Source of the DNA: Lachnospiraceae bacterium
GTDB lineage: Bacteria; Bacillota; Clostridia; Lachnospirales; Lachnospiraceae
Assembly (NCBI GenBank): GCA_017621815.1
Contig: JAGASK010000029.1
Location: 62,001 to 126,000, forward strand
Direction of reading: 5' to 3'
Length of the DNA stretch: 64,000 bases
Both the position numbers and the translations under genes were made by a program. The notes under the pieces were generated by a model. That model saw only the letters and a list, made by a program, of their open reading frames with translations, was not told the DNA's origin and searched no databases. The stretch's first letter is position 1. Each line of letters opens with the position of its first letter. This document shows positions 1-7,478 of this stretch, in pieces.

Positions 1-360
1 GATTATTTTGATTTATTGTGGCAGGTTCGGGCTGTGCAGATTCAGGTAATGCACAATTATCCTTATATGCTGCAGTTTTTAAACGAAAGCAAAAAGGAAA
101 ATGTCAAGGAAGCCTTAGAGGCTACGGAGGATAAAAGAGGAGTTCTGTCTCATCAGTATAATCAGATTATGCGGCGGGCCGATTTGAGCAGGTTAAAAAA
201 GGATGTGGACGTGGAACGGCTTACAAAAATGATAGATTTGACTGTAAACGGCCTTTTATCAGAGCAGTTCTTTAATGAATCTTTTCAGCCGGATTTATTT
301 GCTGAAGAGGCAAAACAATATTTTGCCATGTTAAAGAAACTGTCTTATGAGGAAGAATAA
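1..360 (+). CDS. TetR-type transcriptional regulator, C-terminal part (cut by window edge)
   Basis: The reading frame is open from base 1 to the TAA at 358-360, so the N-terminus, which would hold the helix-turn-helix, lies outside the window. The visible 119 residues are helical and end in an acidic tail (LSYEEE). They resemble the ligand-binding half of TetR/AcrR regulators, but without the DNA-binding domain this is only a moderate assignment. The next gene starts 15 bases downstream with its own Shine-Dalgarno (GAAAGG), so the two are probably co-transcribed. A TTG in frame at 16 is not a credible start, because codons 1-15 read on naturally. Confidence 0.5.
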   Translation, partial: DYFDLLWQVRAVQIQVMHNYPYMLQFLNESKKENVKEALEATEDKRGVLSHQYNQIMRRADLSRLKKDVDVERLTKMIDLTVNGLLSEQFFNESFQPDLFAEEAKQYFAMLKKLSYEEE

Positions 361-375
361 GAAAGGAATAGGAAA

Positions 376-1137
376 ATGAAAGAAACATTGTATACGATAC
401 CTTTAAATGATGCGGTGAATGCAGACGATGAATGTCCCTTTTGCTATATTGAAAGGGCGGTTGAGCAGGACTTAATGGATTTTGTATTAGGCTCAGGCTC
501 ATCTTACATGGAAAGTGATGTGAGGGATGCTACGGACAAGGCAGGATTTTGCAGGGCTCATTTTAAGAAGATGTTTGATTACGGAAATACTCTGGGCAAC
601 GGATGGATATTAAAAACCCATTATATGAGAATGAACAGGGAAATGGCTGAGCAGTTTAAAAGCTTTACCCCTTCCAAATCTTCCCTGATGGGGAAATTTA
701 AAAAGAATTCACAGCGTGTGAATCCTGTTGGCATGTGGGTGGAGGAAAAGGAAAATTCCTGTTACATCTGTAACCGTTTTGCCGATACTTATGAAAGATA
801 TATGGATACTTTCTTCTTTATGTACAAGAAGGATGAGGATTTCAGAAACAGAATTAAAAACAGCAAGGGTTTCTGCCTGCATCATTTCGGCGATTTATGT
901 GAGGCTTCCGAAACGAGGCTGAACGACAAGGAGAAAAAAGAGTTCTATCCGGCTATGTTTGAGTTGATGGAGAAGAATATGGCGCGGCTTCAGGAGGATG
1001 TGGACTGGCTGGTGGAAAAATTTGATTACAGGAATAAGGATGCGGACTGGAAGAATTCCAAAGATGCCATTCAAAGAGGAATGCAGAAGTTAAAGGGAGG
1101 ATATCCTGCCGACCCGGTATATAAGATGAATAAATAA
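376..1137 (+). CDS. DUF6062 family protein
   Basis: This 253-residue soluble protein has two Cys/His pairs of motifs. An N-terminal CPFC (about residues 21-24) is followed by CRAHF, and a second CYIC (about 128-131) is followed by CLHHF. The duplicated CxxC plus CxxH pattern suggests two metal-binding or redox modules and matches the family I know as DUF6062 in Lachnospiraceae. The function of that family is not established. It follows the TetR-type gene by 15 bases and is closed by a hairpin at 1155-1180. The start is supported by GGAATAGGAAA just upstream of the ATG at 376. Confidence 0.7.
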   Translation: MKETLYTIPLNDAVNADDECPFCYIERAVEQDLMDFVLGSGSSYMESDVRDATDKAGFCRAHFKKMFDYGNTLGNGWILKTHYMRMNREMAEQFKSFTPSKSSLMGKFKKNSQRVNPVGMWVEEKENSCYICNRFADTYERYMDTFFFMYKKDEDFRNRIKNSKGFCLHHFGDLCEASETRLNDKEKKEFYPAMFELMEKNMARLQEDVDWLVEKFDYRNKDADWKNSKDAIQRGMQKLKGGYPADPVYKMNK

Positions 1138-1154
1138 GAGACACAAAGCGGAAT

Positions 1155-1180
1155 TTGGGAGTGAATTAAAACACTCCCAA
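1155..1180 (+). terminator. Terminator hairpin after the DUF6062 gene, shared with the 3' end of spoVAC
   Basis: TTGGGAGTG (1155-1163) and CACTCCCAA (1172-1180) form a perfect 9-bp stem with an 8-nt loop, followed on the plus strand by TACTTTTAAT. The right arm encodes the last residues of the convergent spoVAC gene, and the spoVAC stop codon (1166-1168) lies in the loop. The weak T-run makes this a moderate terminator for the plus strand; on the minus strand no T-run follows. Confidence 0.65.
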
Positions 1181-1645
1181 TACTTTTAATATCCAATAGA
1201 TAAGGCCCAGCGCCCAGCTGGTAAAAATGCCGTACAGAATTACGGGACCGGCGATGGTGAAGATTTTGCATCCGATACCGAAAACCTGGCCTTCTTTTTT
1301 GTATTCTACAGCAGGGGATGCCACGGAGTTGGCAAAGCCCGTAATGGGAACGAGGGCGCCGGCTCCGCCGAATTTTACAATGGGCGCATAAAGGTTAAAG
1401 CCGGTTAAAAGCACACTGATAAGGACCAGAACTAAAGAGCAGAAGCTTCCTGCCATATCTTTATCCATACCCAGGCTGTTTTTTGCAAAATTAAGTAAAA
1501 ACTGCCCCAGCGAGCATATGATTCCGCCTACAAGAAAGGCTTTCAGCATCTGTAAAAAAAGATTATGGGCAGGAGTAATTTTTTTTACATATTCTTCATA
1601 GTCTTTTTCAAGTGAAATCTGCTCAGGAGATTTTTTATCATTCAT
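1166..1645 (-). CDS. spoVAC: Stage V sporulation protein AC
   Basis: SpoVAC is an inner-membrane subunit of the SpoVA channel. The channel loads dipicolinic acid into the forespore and releases it on germination. The 159-residue product has a charged N-terminus, then three or four hydrophobic segments and the family pattern VKFGGAGALVPITGFAN near residue 100. The ATG at 1645 is preferred over the ATG at 1651, because the AAGGA at 1653-1657 is 7 nt from the first and only 1 nt from the second. It lies on the opposite strand from the other spoVA genes of the window, alone between the DUF6062 and MBOAT genes, so it cannot share their transcript. Confidence 0.9.
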   Translation of the reverse strand: MNDKKSPEQISLEKDYEEYVKKITPAHNLFLQMLKAFLVGGIICSLGQFLLNFAKNSLGMDKDMAGSFCSLVLVLISVLLTGFNLYAPIVKFGGAGALVPITGFANSVASPAVEYKKEGQVFGIGCKIFTIAGPVILYGIFTSWALGLIYWILKVLGVF

Positions 1646-1713
1646 ACGCATTTCCTTTCCGATAAAGCTTACTTAATGCTTTTAAGGATTATATTTCCAC
1701 ATTTTATTTGTTT

Positions 1714-1719
1714 TATTCA
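1714..1719 (-). promoter_or_regulatory. Possible forespore -35 element upstream of spoVAC
   Basis: Read on the minus strand this is TGAATA, identical to the preferred sigma-G -35 hexamer, about 70 nt upstream of spoVAC. Seventeen bases further on is AAATATA, which matches the sigma-G -10 (CATACTA-like) poorly. It is listed only because the three other spoVA units have better promoters of the same kind. Confidence 0.25.
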
Positions 1720-1749
1720 TAATCTTAAGATTCTGATGAAGGTTGCTTC

Positions 1750-1778
1750 TTGTAGATTTTTGTAGAGAATGATAGAAT
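1750..1778 (+). promoter_or_regulatory. Sigma-A-like promoter for the MBOAT/SGNH pair
   Basis: TTGTAG (1750-1755), a 17-nt spacer and TAGAAT (1773-1778). A transcript would start near 1785. That excludes the longer MBOAT reading frame beginning at 1769 and supports the ATG at 1817. Confidence 0.45.
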
Positions 1779-1816
1779 CTTTAATACAAGGCAAAAGAAA
1801 AAGAAGGTTATATATT

Positions 1817-3193
1817 ATGATAAATTTTTCTGATTTGGAATTTATATTCCGGTTTTTACCGATATTTTTAATATTATATTATGTGGCTCCTGCGAAATAC
1901 AGGGATATGGTTCTCCTGGCAGGCAGCCTTGTGTTTTATGCGGTGGGAGAACCCGTCTTTCTGCTTCTGTTAATAGCCCTTACGTTTATAAATTATTTTA
2001 CAGGGAAAAAGGTTAAGGAGTATGGGAGCGGTTACAAAGTGCATAAGTGGCAGGAGGCAAAAAGAAAAAAGCTTATGGCAGCGGCGGTGATACTGGATGT
2101 AACAGTGCTTGCAGTCTTTAAGTTTTTGGGAACTTTTGTGAGCAGTTCACTGCTGCCTCTTGGCATTAGTTTTTATATTTTTAAAATGATTTCTTATCAG
2201 GTGGATTTATATAAAGGAGAAATCTGGGAAAAAACCGATTTTAAATCTACTGCTCTTTATTTTACCATGTTTCCCCAGGTGGTTTCAGGGCCGATTATGC
2301 GGTATAACGAAGGGGAATTTGATGTCAGAAGAAATTATTCGTTGGAGCAGTTTGAAGACGGACTTAAGTACTTTGTGATTGGTCTTGGCATGAAGGTGCT
2401 TCTGGCGGACCGGCTTGCTATTTTGTGGAATGATTTGCAGATGATAGGCTTCCAAAGTATTTCAACGCCTCTTGCCTGGTTTGGCGCCGTGGGTTATTCC
2501 CTGCAGCTTTATTTTGATTTCTGGGGATATTCGCTTATGGCATCGGGGCTGCTTGTGATGATGGGCTTTGATTTTATCGAAAATTTTCATCATCCTTATG
2601 CATCAAGAAGCATCAGCGAATTTTACAGGAGATGGCATATGACCCTGGGGAGCTTTTTCCGTGATTATGTTTATATTCCCATGGGCGGAAGCCGGTGCAG
2701 AAAAAGCAGGGTGCTTTTAAATCTTGCAGTGGTCTGGCTTCTTACGGGAATCTGGCACGGCAACGGAGTGAACTTTATCCTGTGGGGAGTGATACTGGGA
2801 GCTTTGATTATATTTGAAAAGTTATGGTATGGAAAATATCTTTCCAAAATCCCCGTAATTGGAAATCTGTATGTTATTTTACTGATTCCTCTGACCTGGG
2901 TGGTCTTTGCGATTACCGATTTGAAACAGCTCGGCATTTATTTCGGAAGGCTGTTTCCTTTTATCGGCGGTGCGGGTATTGCTGTTAATTCCCGGGATAT
3001 TATTAAATATTCGCGAAACTATGGGGGATTGTTCCTTGCAGGAATACTGCTTTGTATTCCGGGAGTATTCAATTTTTATGAAAAACACAGGAAAAATCCG
3101 GTTGTGATTCTTTTGCTTGCCATAATTTTCTGGTATTGCGTTTATTTCATGGCAAGCAGTGCGGGTAATCCTTTTATGTATTTGAAATTCTAG
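1817..3193 (+). CDS. MBOAT family O-acyltransferase (AlgI/DltB type)
   Basis: Membrane-bound O-acyltransferases move acyl groups, usually acetyl, across the membrane onto cell-wall or exopolysaccharide acceptors. The 458-residue product is almost entirely membrane-spanning. It carries the family segments WHMTLGSFFRDYVYIPMGG (near residue 275) and LLTGIWHGNG, whose His (about residue 314) is the conserved catalytic histidine. The start at 1817 has an AGAAGG upstream and fits a promoter at 1750-1778. It is followed 53 bases later by an SGNH-domain protein. This pairing is typical of two-step O-acylation systems such as DltB/DltD or AlgI/AlgX-like sets. The acceptor polymer cannot be told from the sequence. 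Confidence 0.9.
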   Translation: MINFSDLEFIFRFLPIFLILYYVAPAKYRDMVLLAGSLVFYAVGEPVFLLLLIALTFINYFTGKKVKEYGSGYKVHKWQEAKRKKLMAAAVILDVTVLAVFKFLGTFVSSSLLPLGISFYIFKMISYQVDLYKGEIWEKTDFKSTALYFTMFPQVVSGPIMRYNEGEFDVRRNYSLEQFEDGLKYFVIGLGMKVLLADRLAILWNDLQMIGFQSISTPLAWFGAVGYSLQLYFDFWGYSLMASGLLVMMGFDFIENFHHPYASRSISEFYRRWHMTLGSFFRDYVYIPMGGSRCRKSRVLLNLAVVWLLTGIWHGNGVNFILWGVILGALIIFEKLWYGKYLSKIPVIGNLYVILLIPLTWVVFAITDLKQLGIYFGRLFPFIGGAGIAVNSRDIIKYSRNYGGLFLAGILLCIPGVFNFYEKHRKNPVVILLLAIIFWYCVYFMASSAGNPFMYLKF

Positions 3194-3227
3194 GGAGCTT
3201 TGCAATTCCAGGGAGCTTTGCGATTTT
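3192..3227 (+). repeat. Tandem 18-bp direct repeat
   Basis: AGGGAGCTTTGCAATTCC (3192-3209) is followed directly by AGGGAGCTTTGCGATTTT (3210-3227), 14 of 18 bases identical. The first copy overlaps the stop codon of the MBOAT gene, and the pair fills the space before the SGNH gene's ribosome binding site (AAGGAG at 3231-3236). Confidence 0.7.
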
Positions 3228-3246
3228 GGGAAGGAGAATGGTTTAG

Positions 3247-4443
3247 ATGAAGTTCATCAGAAAGAGCCCGCTTTTTGCGATAATTCTGTGTACGGGATTT
3301 TTATTTACCCTGGCAGCCATAGGCGGAAAAGACAATATATACAGCAGTCAGGAATATCATCCTTTGAAAGCGCCTGTTTTGGCTATTGTATTTACAGGAA
3401 TAAACGATGAGATATATCCCTGGCAGATTTTTACAAAGGATGTACAGGAAACTTCTGCGCAGCCGGAGACGGAAGAAAATCTGCAGAAAGCGGATGCGGG
3501 CAATCAGCCGGTAACAGAAGAAGGAGATTTGCAGGAAGCGGATGCGGGCAATCAGCCGGTAACAGAAGAAGGGGATTTGCAGGAAGCGGATGCGGAAAAT
3601 CAGCCGCTGACCGGAGAAAATGCATCAGCCGGAATGCCTTCAGGCGGCAGAAATGAAGAAATGCCGGGAGCGGAAGCAGACGAAGGGGCAATAACGGCAG
3701 TTATGCCTACGGCAGTGCCGGAAGCAGTTCCTGAACCCTCTTCCGGGGAGGAAGAAAAGGCGCGTCCCACACCCTTCAGGGAAAGTACAAAGGAAGAGTA
3801 TTTGAATCATATATCAGCGGATATATACGGAGACGTGGGAATTATAAATGCAGCCTCTTATGAATTCGCGCAGGTGGATGAAAGTTATTTTGATGATGCT
3901 CTTTTTATCGGTGATTCCAGAACCGTAGGGCTCAGGGATTACACGGATTTGTCGGAGCATGCCGATTTTATGTGCGAAACTTCTTTAACAATTTATAAGG
4001 TGATGGAAGAAGACTTTGCGGGCATGGGAAGCGTGGAGGAAGCATTAAATGCAAAAGATTACGGCAAAATATATATTATGGTAGGTATTAATGAGCTGGG
4101 CAGGGGCACTACGGAAGATTTTATGGAAAAATATACGGAGGTAATCGATACTCTTCATGAGCTTAAGCCTGATGCAAAGATTTTTATTCAGGGAATTATG
4201 AGAGTGTCGGGAAAGAAAAATTCTGGGGATGCCATTTTCAATAACAGCAATATTAATGCCAGAAATAATGCCATTGCTACCCTGGCTGACAACCGGCAGA
4301 TATTTTACATTGATGTCAATGAAGCGGTATGTGATGAAGAAGGTAATCTGACAGCGGACTATACTTTTGACCAGATTCACCTTCTGGGTGTTTATAATGA
4401 TTTATGGAAGCAGTTTCTGCTTGCTCATGGCGTAGTTGAATAA
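3247..4443 (+). CDS. SGNH/GDSL-type hydrolase-fold protein, membrane anchored, with repeat linker
   Basis: Probable extracellular partner of the MBOAT acyltransferase, carrying out the final acyl transfer or hydrolysis on the surface polymer. One N-terminal membrane segment (about residues 9-27) is followed by a roughly 120-residue acidic, Pro/Ala/Glu-rich linker with 16-residue repeats, then the SGNH domain. Visible blocks are FIGDSR (nucleophile Ser near 224), GINELG (block III, near 282) and FDQIH (catalytic Asp/His near 375-378). The linker would hold the domain away from the membrane. The start has AAGGAG upstream. The gene is 53 bases after the MBOAT gene in the same direction, so an operon is likely. 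Confidence 0.85.
   Translation: MKFIRKSPLFAIILCTGFLFTLAAIGGKDNIYSSQEYHPLKAPVLAIVFTGINDEIYPWQIFTKDVQETSAQPETEENLQKADAGNQPVTEEGDLQEADAGNQPVTEEGDLQEADAENQPLTGENASAGMPSGGRNEEMPGAEADEGAITAVMPTAVPEAVPEPSSGEEEKARPTPFRESTKEEYLNHISADIYGDVGIINAASYEFAQVDESYFDDALFIGDSRTVGLRDYTDLSEHADFMCETSLTIYKVMEEDFAGMGSVEEALNAKDYGKIYIMVGINELGRGTTEDFMEKYTEVIDTLHELKPDAKIFIQGIMRVSGKKNSGDAIFNNSNINARNNAIATLADNRQIFYIDVNEAVCDEEGNLTADYTFDQIHLLGVYNDLWKQFLLAHGVVE
3490..3630 (+). repeat. 48-bp tandem coding repeat in the SGNH linker
   Basis: Two nearly identical 48-nt units (3490-3537 and 3538-3585, one difference seen) and a third, diverged unit (3586-3630) encode ADAGNQPVTEEGDLQE-type 16-mers. The unit is a multiple of three, so copy-number change by slippage would keep the frame and alter linker length. 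Confidence 0.85.
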
Positions 4444-4457
4444 AGTTGATTTTAAAA

Positions 4458-4487
4458 TGAATAAAAACCTTCAGATAAGGGAAACTA
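4458..4487 (+). promoter_or_regulatory. Candidate sigma-G promoter of spoVAD
   Basis: TGAATA (4458-4463), a 17-nt spacer and GAAACTA (4481-4487). The -35 is the preferred forespore hexamer; the -10 matches CATACTA at five of seven positions. The predicted start near 4494 lies in the loop of the hairpin 4463-4518. Confidence 0.45.
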
Positions 4488-4518
4488 AAGGAAAAAGTAA
4501 TCTTATCTGGAGGTTTTT
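4463..4518 (+). promoter_or_regulatory. Terminator-like hairpin that encloses the spoVAD ribosome binding site
   Basis: Arms 4463-4479 and 4502-4518 pair over 17 bp with one G-U pair (4471/4510). The right arm contains the whole Shine-Dalgarno GGAGG (4509-4513) and ends in TTTTT, directly before the ATG at 4520. It can act as an intrinsic terminator for the SGNH transcript and as a lock on spoVAD translation in read-through RNA. Confidence 0.8.
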
Positions 4519-4519
4519 T

Positions 4520-5557
4520 ATGGAAAGCAGCAGCGGAGCATTTTTTGAACAGGGTAAACAGAGTATCAAGATACCGGTGCCGGTCTATATACGGGCCAGC
4601 GCCAGTGTGGCAGGAACCAAGGAAGGACAGGGGCCATTTGCCGACTTATTTGATGTAGTGGGTGTGGACGATAAGTTCGGCTGTGATACATGGGAAGAGG
4701 CGGAAAGTACACTGCAAAAAGAGGCACTGCAGCTGGCAATCGGAAAGGCGGGACTTAAAAATGAGGATATTCGCTTTTTGTTTGCCGGGGATTTACTGGG
4801 GCAGTCAATCGCCAGCAGCTTCGGGCTGGCTTCCTTTCAAATCCCTTTGCTTGGCATGTACGGCGCCTGCTCTACCTGCGGCCTTTCCTTATCGGCGGCA
4901 ACAATTATGATTGCAGGCGGCATGGCGCAGTATGCAGCCTGTGTCACCTCCAGTCATTTTGCCAGTGCGGAAAAGGAATTCCGTTTTCCGCTGGGTTATG
5001 GAAGCCAGAGACCTCTTTCCGCAACCTGGACGGTAACGGGAAGCGGCGCTTTTGTGGTGAGCAGCGAAAAGGGCAGCAAGGACAGGGCAATGATTACAGG
5101 CATTACTATAGGAAAGATTATGGATTTCGGATTAAAGGATTCCATGAATATGGGCGCATGTATGGCTCCGGCAGCATGCAGTACCATTTATCAGCACCTT
5201 GTTGATTTCGGCAGAACACCTTCCGATTATGATAAGATTATCACAGGAGACCTTGGAAAGGTGGGACAGAAGGTATTGCTTGATATGATGAGAGAAAAAG
5301 GCATGGATATTGAAAAGCAGCATATGGACTGCGGAATTGAAATTTATGATGAGAGCCAGGATGCCCATGCCGGCGGCTCCGGCTGCGGCTGCAGCGCCAT
5401 TACCCTTTCGGCATATATTTTAAAGCAGCTGGAGGAAGGAAAATGGAAAAGGGTGCTTTTTGTGCCTACGGGAGCGCTGCTCAGCAAGACAAGCTTTAAT
5501 GAAGGACAGAGTATTCCGGGGATTGCACACGGAGTGGAGCTGGTGAGCTGTAAGTAG
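4520..5557 (+). CDS. spoVAD: Stage V sporulation protein AD
   Basis: SpoVAD is the soluble, dipicolinic-acid-binding component of the SpoVA complex on the forespore inner membrane and has a thiolase-like fold. The 345-residue product shows family segments AGDLLGQ, YGACST, SSHFASAEKEFRFPLGYG, the QRPLSATWTVTGSGA stretch, and a C-terminal GGSGCGCSA. An upstream in-frame ATG at 4436 overlaps the SGNH gene and has no Shine-Dalgarno. The ATG at 4520 has GGAGG at 4509-4513 and begins where SpoVAD proteins usually do, so it is used here. That ribosome binding site is inside a 17-bp hairpin, and a sigma-G-like promoter starts in the hairpin loop. Confidence 0.95.
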   Translation: MESSSGAFFEQGKQSIKIPVPVYIRASASVAGTKEGQGPFADLFDVVGVDDKFGCDTWEEAESTLQKEALQLAIGKAGLKNEDIRFLFAGDLLGQSIASSFGLASFQIPLLGMYGACSTCGLSLSAATIMIAGGMAQYAACVTSSHFASAEKEFRFPLGYGSQRPLSATWTVTGSGAFVVSSEKGSKDRAMITGITIGKIMDFGLKDSMNMGACMAPAACSTIYQHLVDFGRTPSDYDKIITGDLGKVGQKVLLDMMREKGMDIEKQHMDCGIEIYDESQDAHAGGSGCGCSAITLSAYILKQLEEGKWKRVLFVPTGALLSKTSFNEGQSIPGIAHGVELVSCK

Positions 5558-5650
5558 TGGAAAAGTGATAGAAATAACTCAGAAAGGCTAGCCCTCCTGC
5601 CGGTAATTTGGTACAATAAAAAGCAGAAAACCAGAAAGTCGGGGAGCGGC

Positions 5651-6733
5651 ATGAAAATGAAAAAAGCATGGAAACGGATTATTATCATTGTTATCATATT
5701 AATAATAGTTTTTGGCGCATATGCAGGGTATGTGTTCACTTCTTATTACAGGCTTCCTGACAAATTGACTCTTGAAGTCATAAGAAATGGAGAGAATTCT
5801 TATTTTGATGAAGACGAGGTCTTTTCCACAAAACGGCCTTATTTTATTATGACTTATAATATCGGTTTCGGAGCTTACCGGCCTGATTACAGTTTTTTTA
5901 TGGATGGAGGAAAATCCTCCTGGGGTAAGGATGAGGAAAGCGTAACAGCAGCAGTTTGCGGAGCGGGTGAAATTATCAATAATGTAAATCCTGATTTTGT
6001 GCTTTTGCAGGAGGTGGATACAGACGGCACCCGTTCTTACCATATTAATGAACTGGAGCTTTTGAATCAGTTTGTAAAGGGCTATTATTATGATTTTGCC
6101 CAGAATTACGATTCGCCGTTTCTGTTTTTCCCGCCATGGGAGCCTCATGGCGCCAATCAGGCAGGAATCGTGACCTATTCCAGGGCTGAAATTACGGATA
6201 CTATGCGCAGAAGCCTGCCCATATCGGAATCCTTCAGCAAGCTGGTGGATCTTGACAGGTGTTATTCCATTTCCAGAATTCCTTTGGAAGAAGGAAAAAT
6301 GCTGTGCCTTTATAATATGCATATGTCGGCATACGGAAGCAGTGATGAAATCCGGGAAGGACAGCTTGCCATGCTTTATGAGGACATGACAGCGGATTAT
6401 AAGGAAGGCAATTATGTTATCTGCGGAGGCGATTTTAACCACAATCTGAAAACCGATGACAGGGAAGATGCGCCGGAGTGGGCTTATCCTTTTCCCAGGG
6501 AAAGCCTGCCGGAAGGCTTCAGAATGGCAATCGACGAAGCCAATGAGGATGATATTGTGCATAACAGCTGCCGGAATGCCAATGAGCCGTACAATGAAGC
6601 CACAACCTACACGGTAACACTGGATGGATTTATTGTTTCTGATAATGTAACCGTGAATTATTACAGTAATATGGACTGGGGATATGCATTTTCCGACCAT
6701 GACCCGGTGATTATGCAGTTTATGCTGGATTAG
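5651..6733 (+). CDS. Membrane-anchored endonuclease/exonuclease/phosphatase family protein
   Basis: This 360-residue protein has a single N-terminal membrane segment (about residues 8-27, Ile/Val-rich) and then a DNase I-like metal-dependent phosphoesterase domain facing outward. Family motifs are visible in order: MTYNIGF (about 76), LLQEVD with the metal-ligand Glu (about 121), YNMHMSA, CGGDFNHN (about 262) and the terminal SDHDPV with the catalytic Asp-His. Substrate is unknown; secreted members act on nucleic acids, phospholipids or inositol phosphates. GGGGAG lies just upstream of the ATG at 5651. Its place between spoVAD and spoVAA may be chance. Confidence 0.85.
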   Translation: MKMKKAWKRIIIIVIILIIVFGAYAGYVFTSYYRLPDKLTLEVIRNGENSYFDEDEVFSTKRPYFIMTYNIGFGAYRPDYSFFMDGGKSSWGKDEESVTAAVCGAGEIINNVNPDFVLLQEVDTDGTRSYHINELELLNQFVKGYYYDFAQNYDSPFLFFPPWEPHGANQAGIVTYSRAEITDTMRRSLPISESFSKLVDLDRCYSISRIPLEEGKMLCLYNMHMSAYGSSDEIREGQLAMLYEDMTADYKEGNYVICGGDFNHNLKTDDREDAPEWAYPFPRESLPEGFRMAIDEANEDDIVHNSCRNANEPYNEATTYTVTLDGFIVSDNVTVNYYSNMDWGYAFSDHDPVIMQFMLD

Positions 6734-6789
6734 CGGATAATTGCGAAACGGAAAGTTATGAAAATATTAAGGCTGCAATTATCTGCATG

Positions 6790-6820
6790 GGAATAGAAAT
6801 GGAAAGAAAAGGTTATACTA
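6790..6820 (+). promoter_or_regulatory. Candidate sigma-G promoter of spoVAA-spoVAB
   Basis: GGAATA (6790-6795), an 18-nt spacer and TATACTA (6814-6820). The -10 matches the forespore consensus CATACTA at six of seven positions and the -35 matches TGAATA at five of six. The start codon of spoVAA is 28 nt further on. Confidence 0.5.
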
Positions 6821-6848
6821 GCCTCAAAAATGAAAGGTGTGAGGCAGT

Positions 6849-7478
6849 ATGGCAAGTACAGTGATTTATCTGAAAGCAGAGCAGAATGCGGAGGTAATGG
6901 GTGAGCACGTATGTGTGAAGGACATTGCCTCCCTTTATTGTGCGGATAAAAATATATGCAGCAGGGCGGAGGAGGTTAAAGTATACGAGTTTCATGAAGG
7001 AGAAAAGAAACGTCAGGTTATTGATATTTTGAAGGTGATAGAGCTGATTGAAAAGGAATGTTCCGGCATCAGAATTGAAAATATCGGAGAGAATGCCGTA
7101 TTGATTGAGCTGGTGGAGGTTAACGAGCATAAAGGACCCATGCAGCTTCTGAAACTGATTTTTGTGGCATGCATCAGCTTTTTCGGAACGGGTTTTACTA
7201 TTATGGCTTTTCATAATGATATCAGCATCAATAAAATATTTTCCAGAGTTTATGAAATGGTAATGGGATATGCTTCTGATGGCTGCAGCATTCTGGAGAT
7301 ATCCTATTCCATAGGGCTTGCGGTAGGAATTGTAGTGTTTTTTAATCATATCGGCGGCAGGAGAATTACCAAAGACCCAACGCCTATTGAGGTGGAAATG
7401 CGGGTTTATGAATCCGAGGTAAATAAGGCTCTTATAGAAACCGCTGACAGGGAGGGAAAAACCATTGATGTTTCTTAA
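6849..7478 (+). CDS. spoVAA: Stage V sporulation protein AA
   Basis: SpoVAA is a membrane subunit of the dipicolinic acid channel. The 209-residue product has a soluble N-terminal domain of about 95 residues, then two or three membrane segments (FVACISFFGTGFTIMAF around 115, and SIGLAVGIVVFFNHIG around 160) and the family's PTPIEVEMRVYE near the C-terminus. It overlaps spoVAB by 11 bases and is preceded by a sigma-G-like promoter. Confidence 0.9.
   Translation: MASTVIYLKAEQNAEVMGEHVCVKDIASLYCADKNICSRAEEVKVYEFHEGEKKRQVIDILKVIELIEKECSGIRIENIGENAVLIELVEVNEHKGPMQLLKLIFVACISFFGTGFTIMAFHNDISINKIFSRVYEMVMGYASDGCSILEISYSIGLAVGIVVFFNHIGGRRITKDPTPIEVEMRVYESEVNKALIETADREGKTIDVS

Noticed and set aside
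3431-3691. CRISPR-like array in the 48-bp repeat region
   Set aside because: The repeats are contiguous, in frame and coding for an acidic linker, with no spacers.
5699-6700. 333-codon open frame on the minus strand
   Set aside because: It lies entirely opposite the well-supported phosphoesterase-family gene, is rich in His/Ile as expected from antisense reading, and shows no domain or ribosome binding site.
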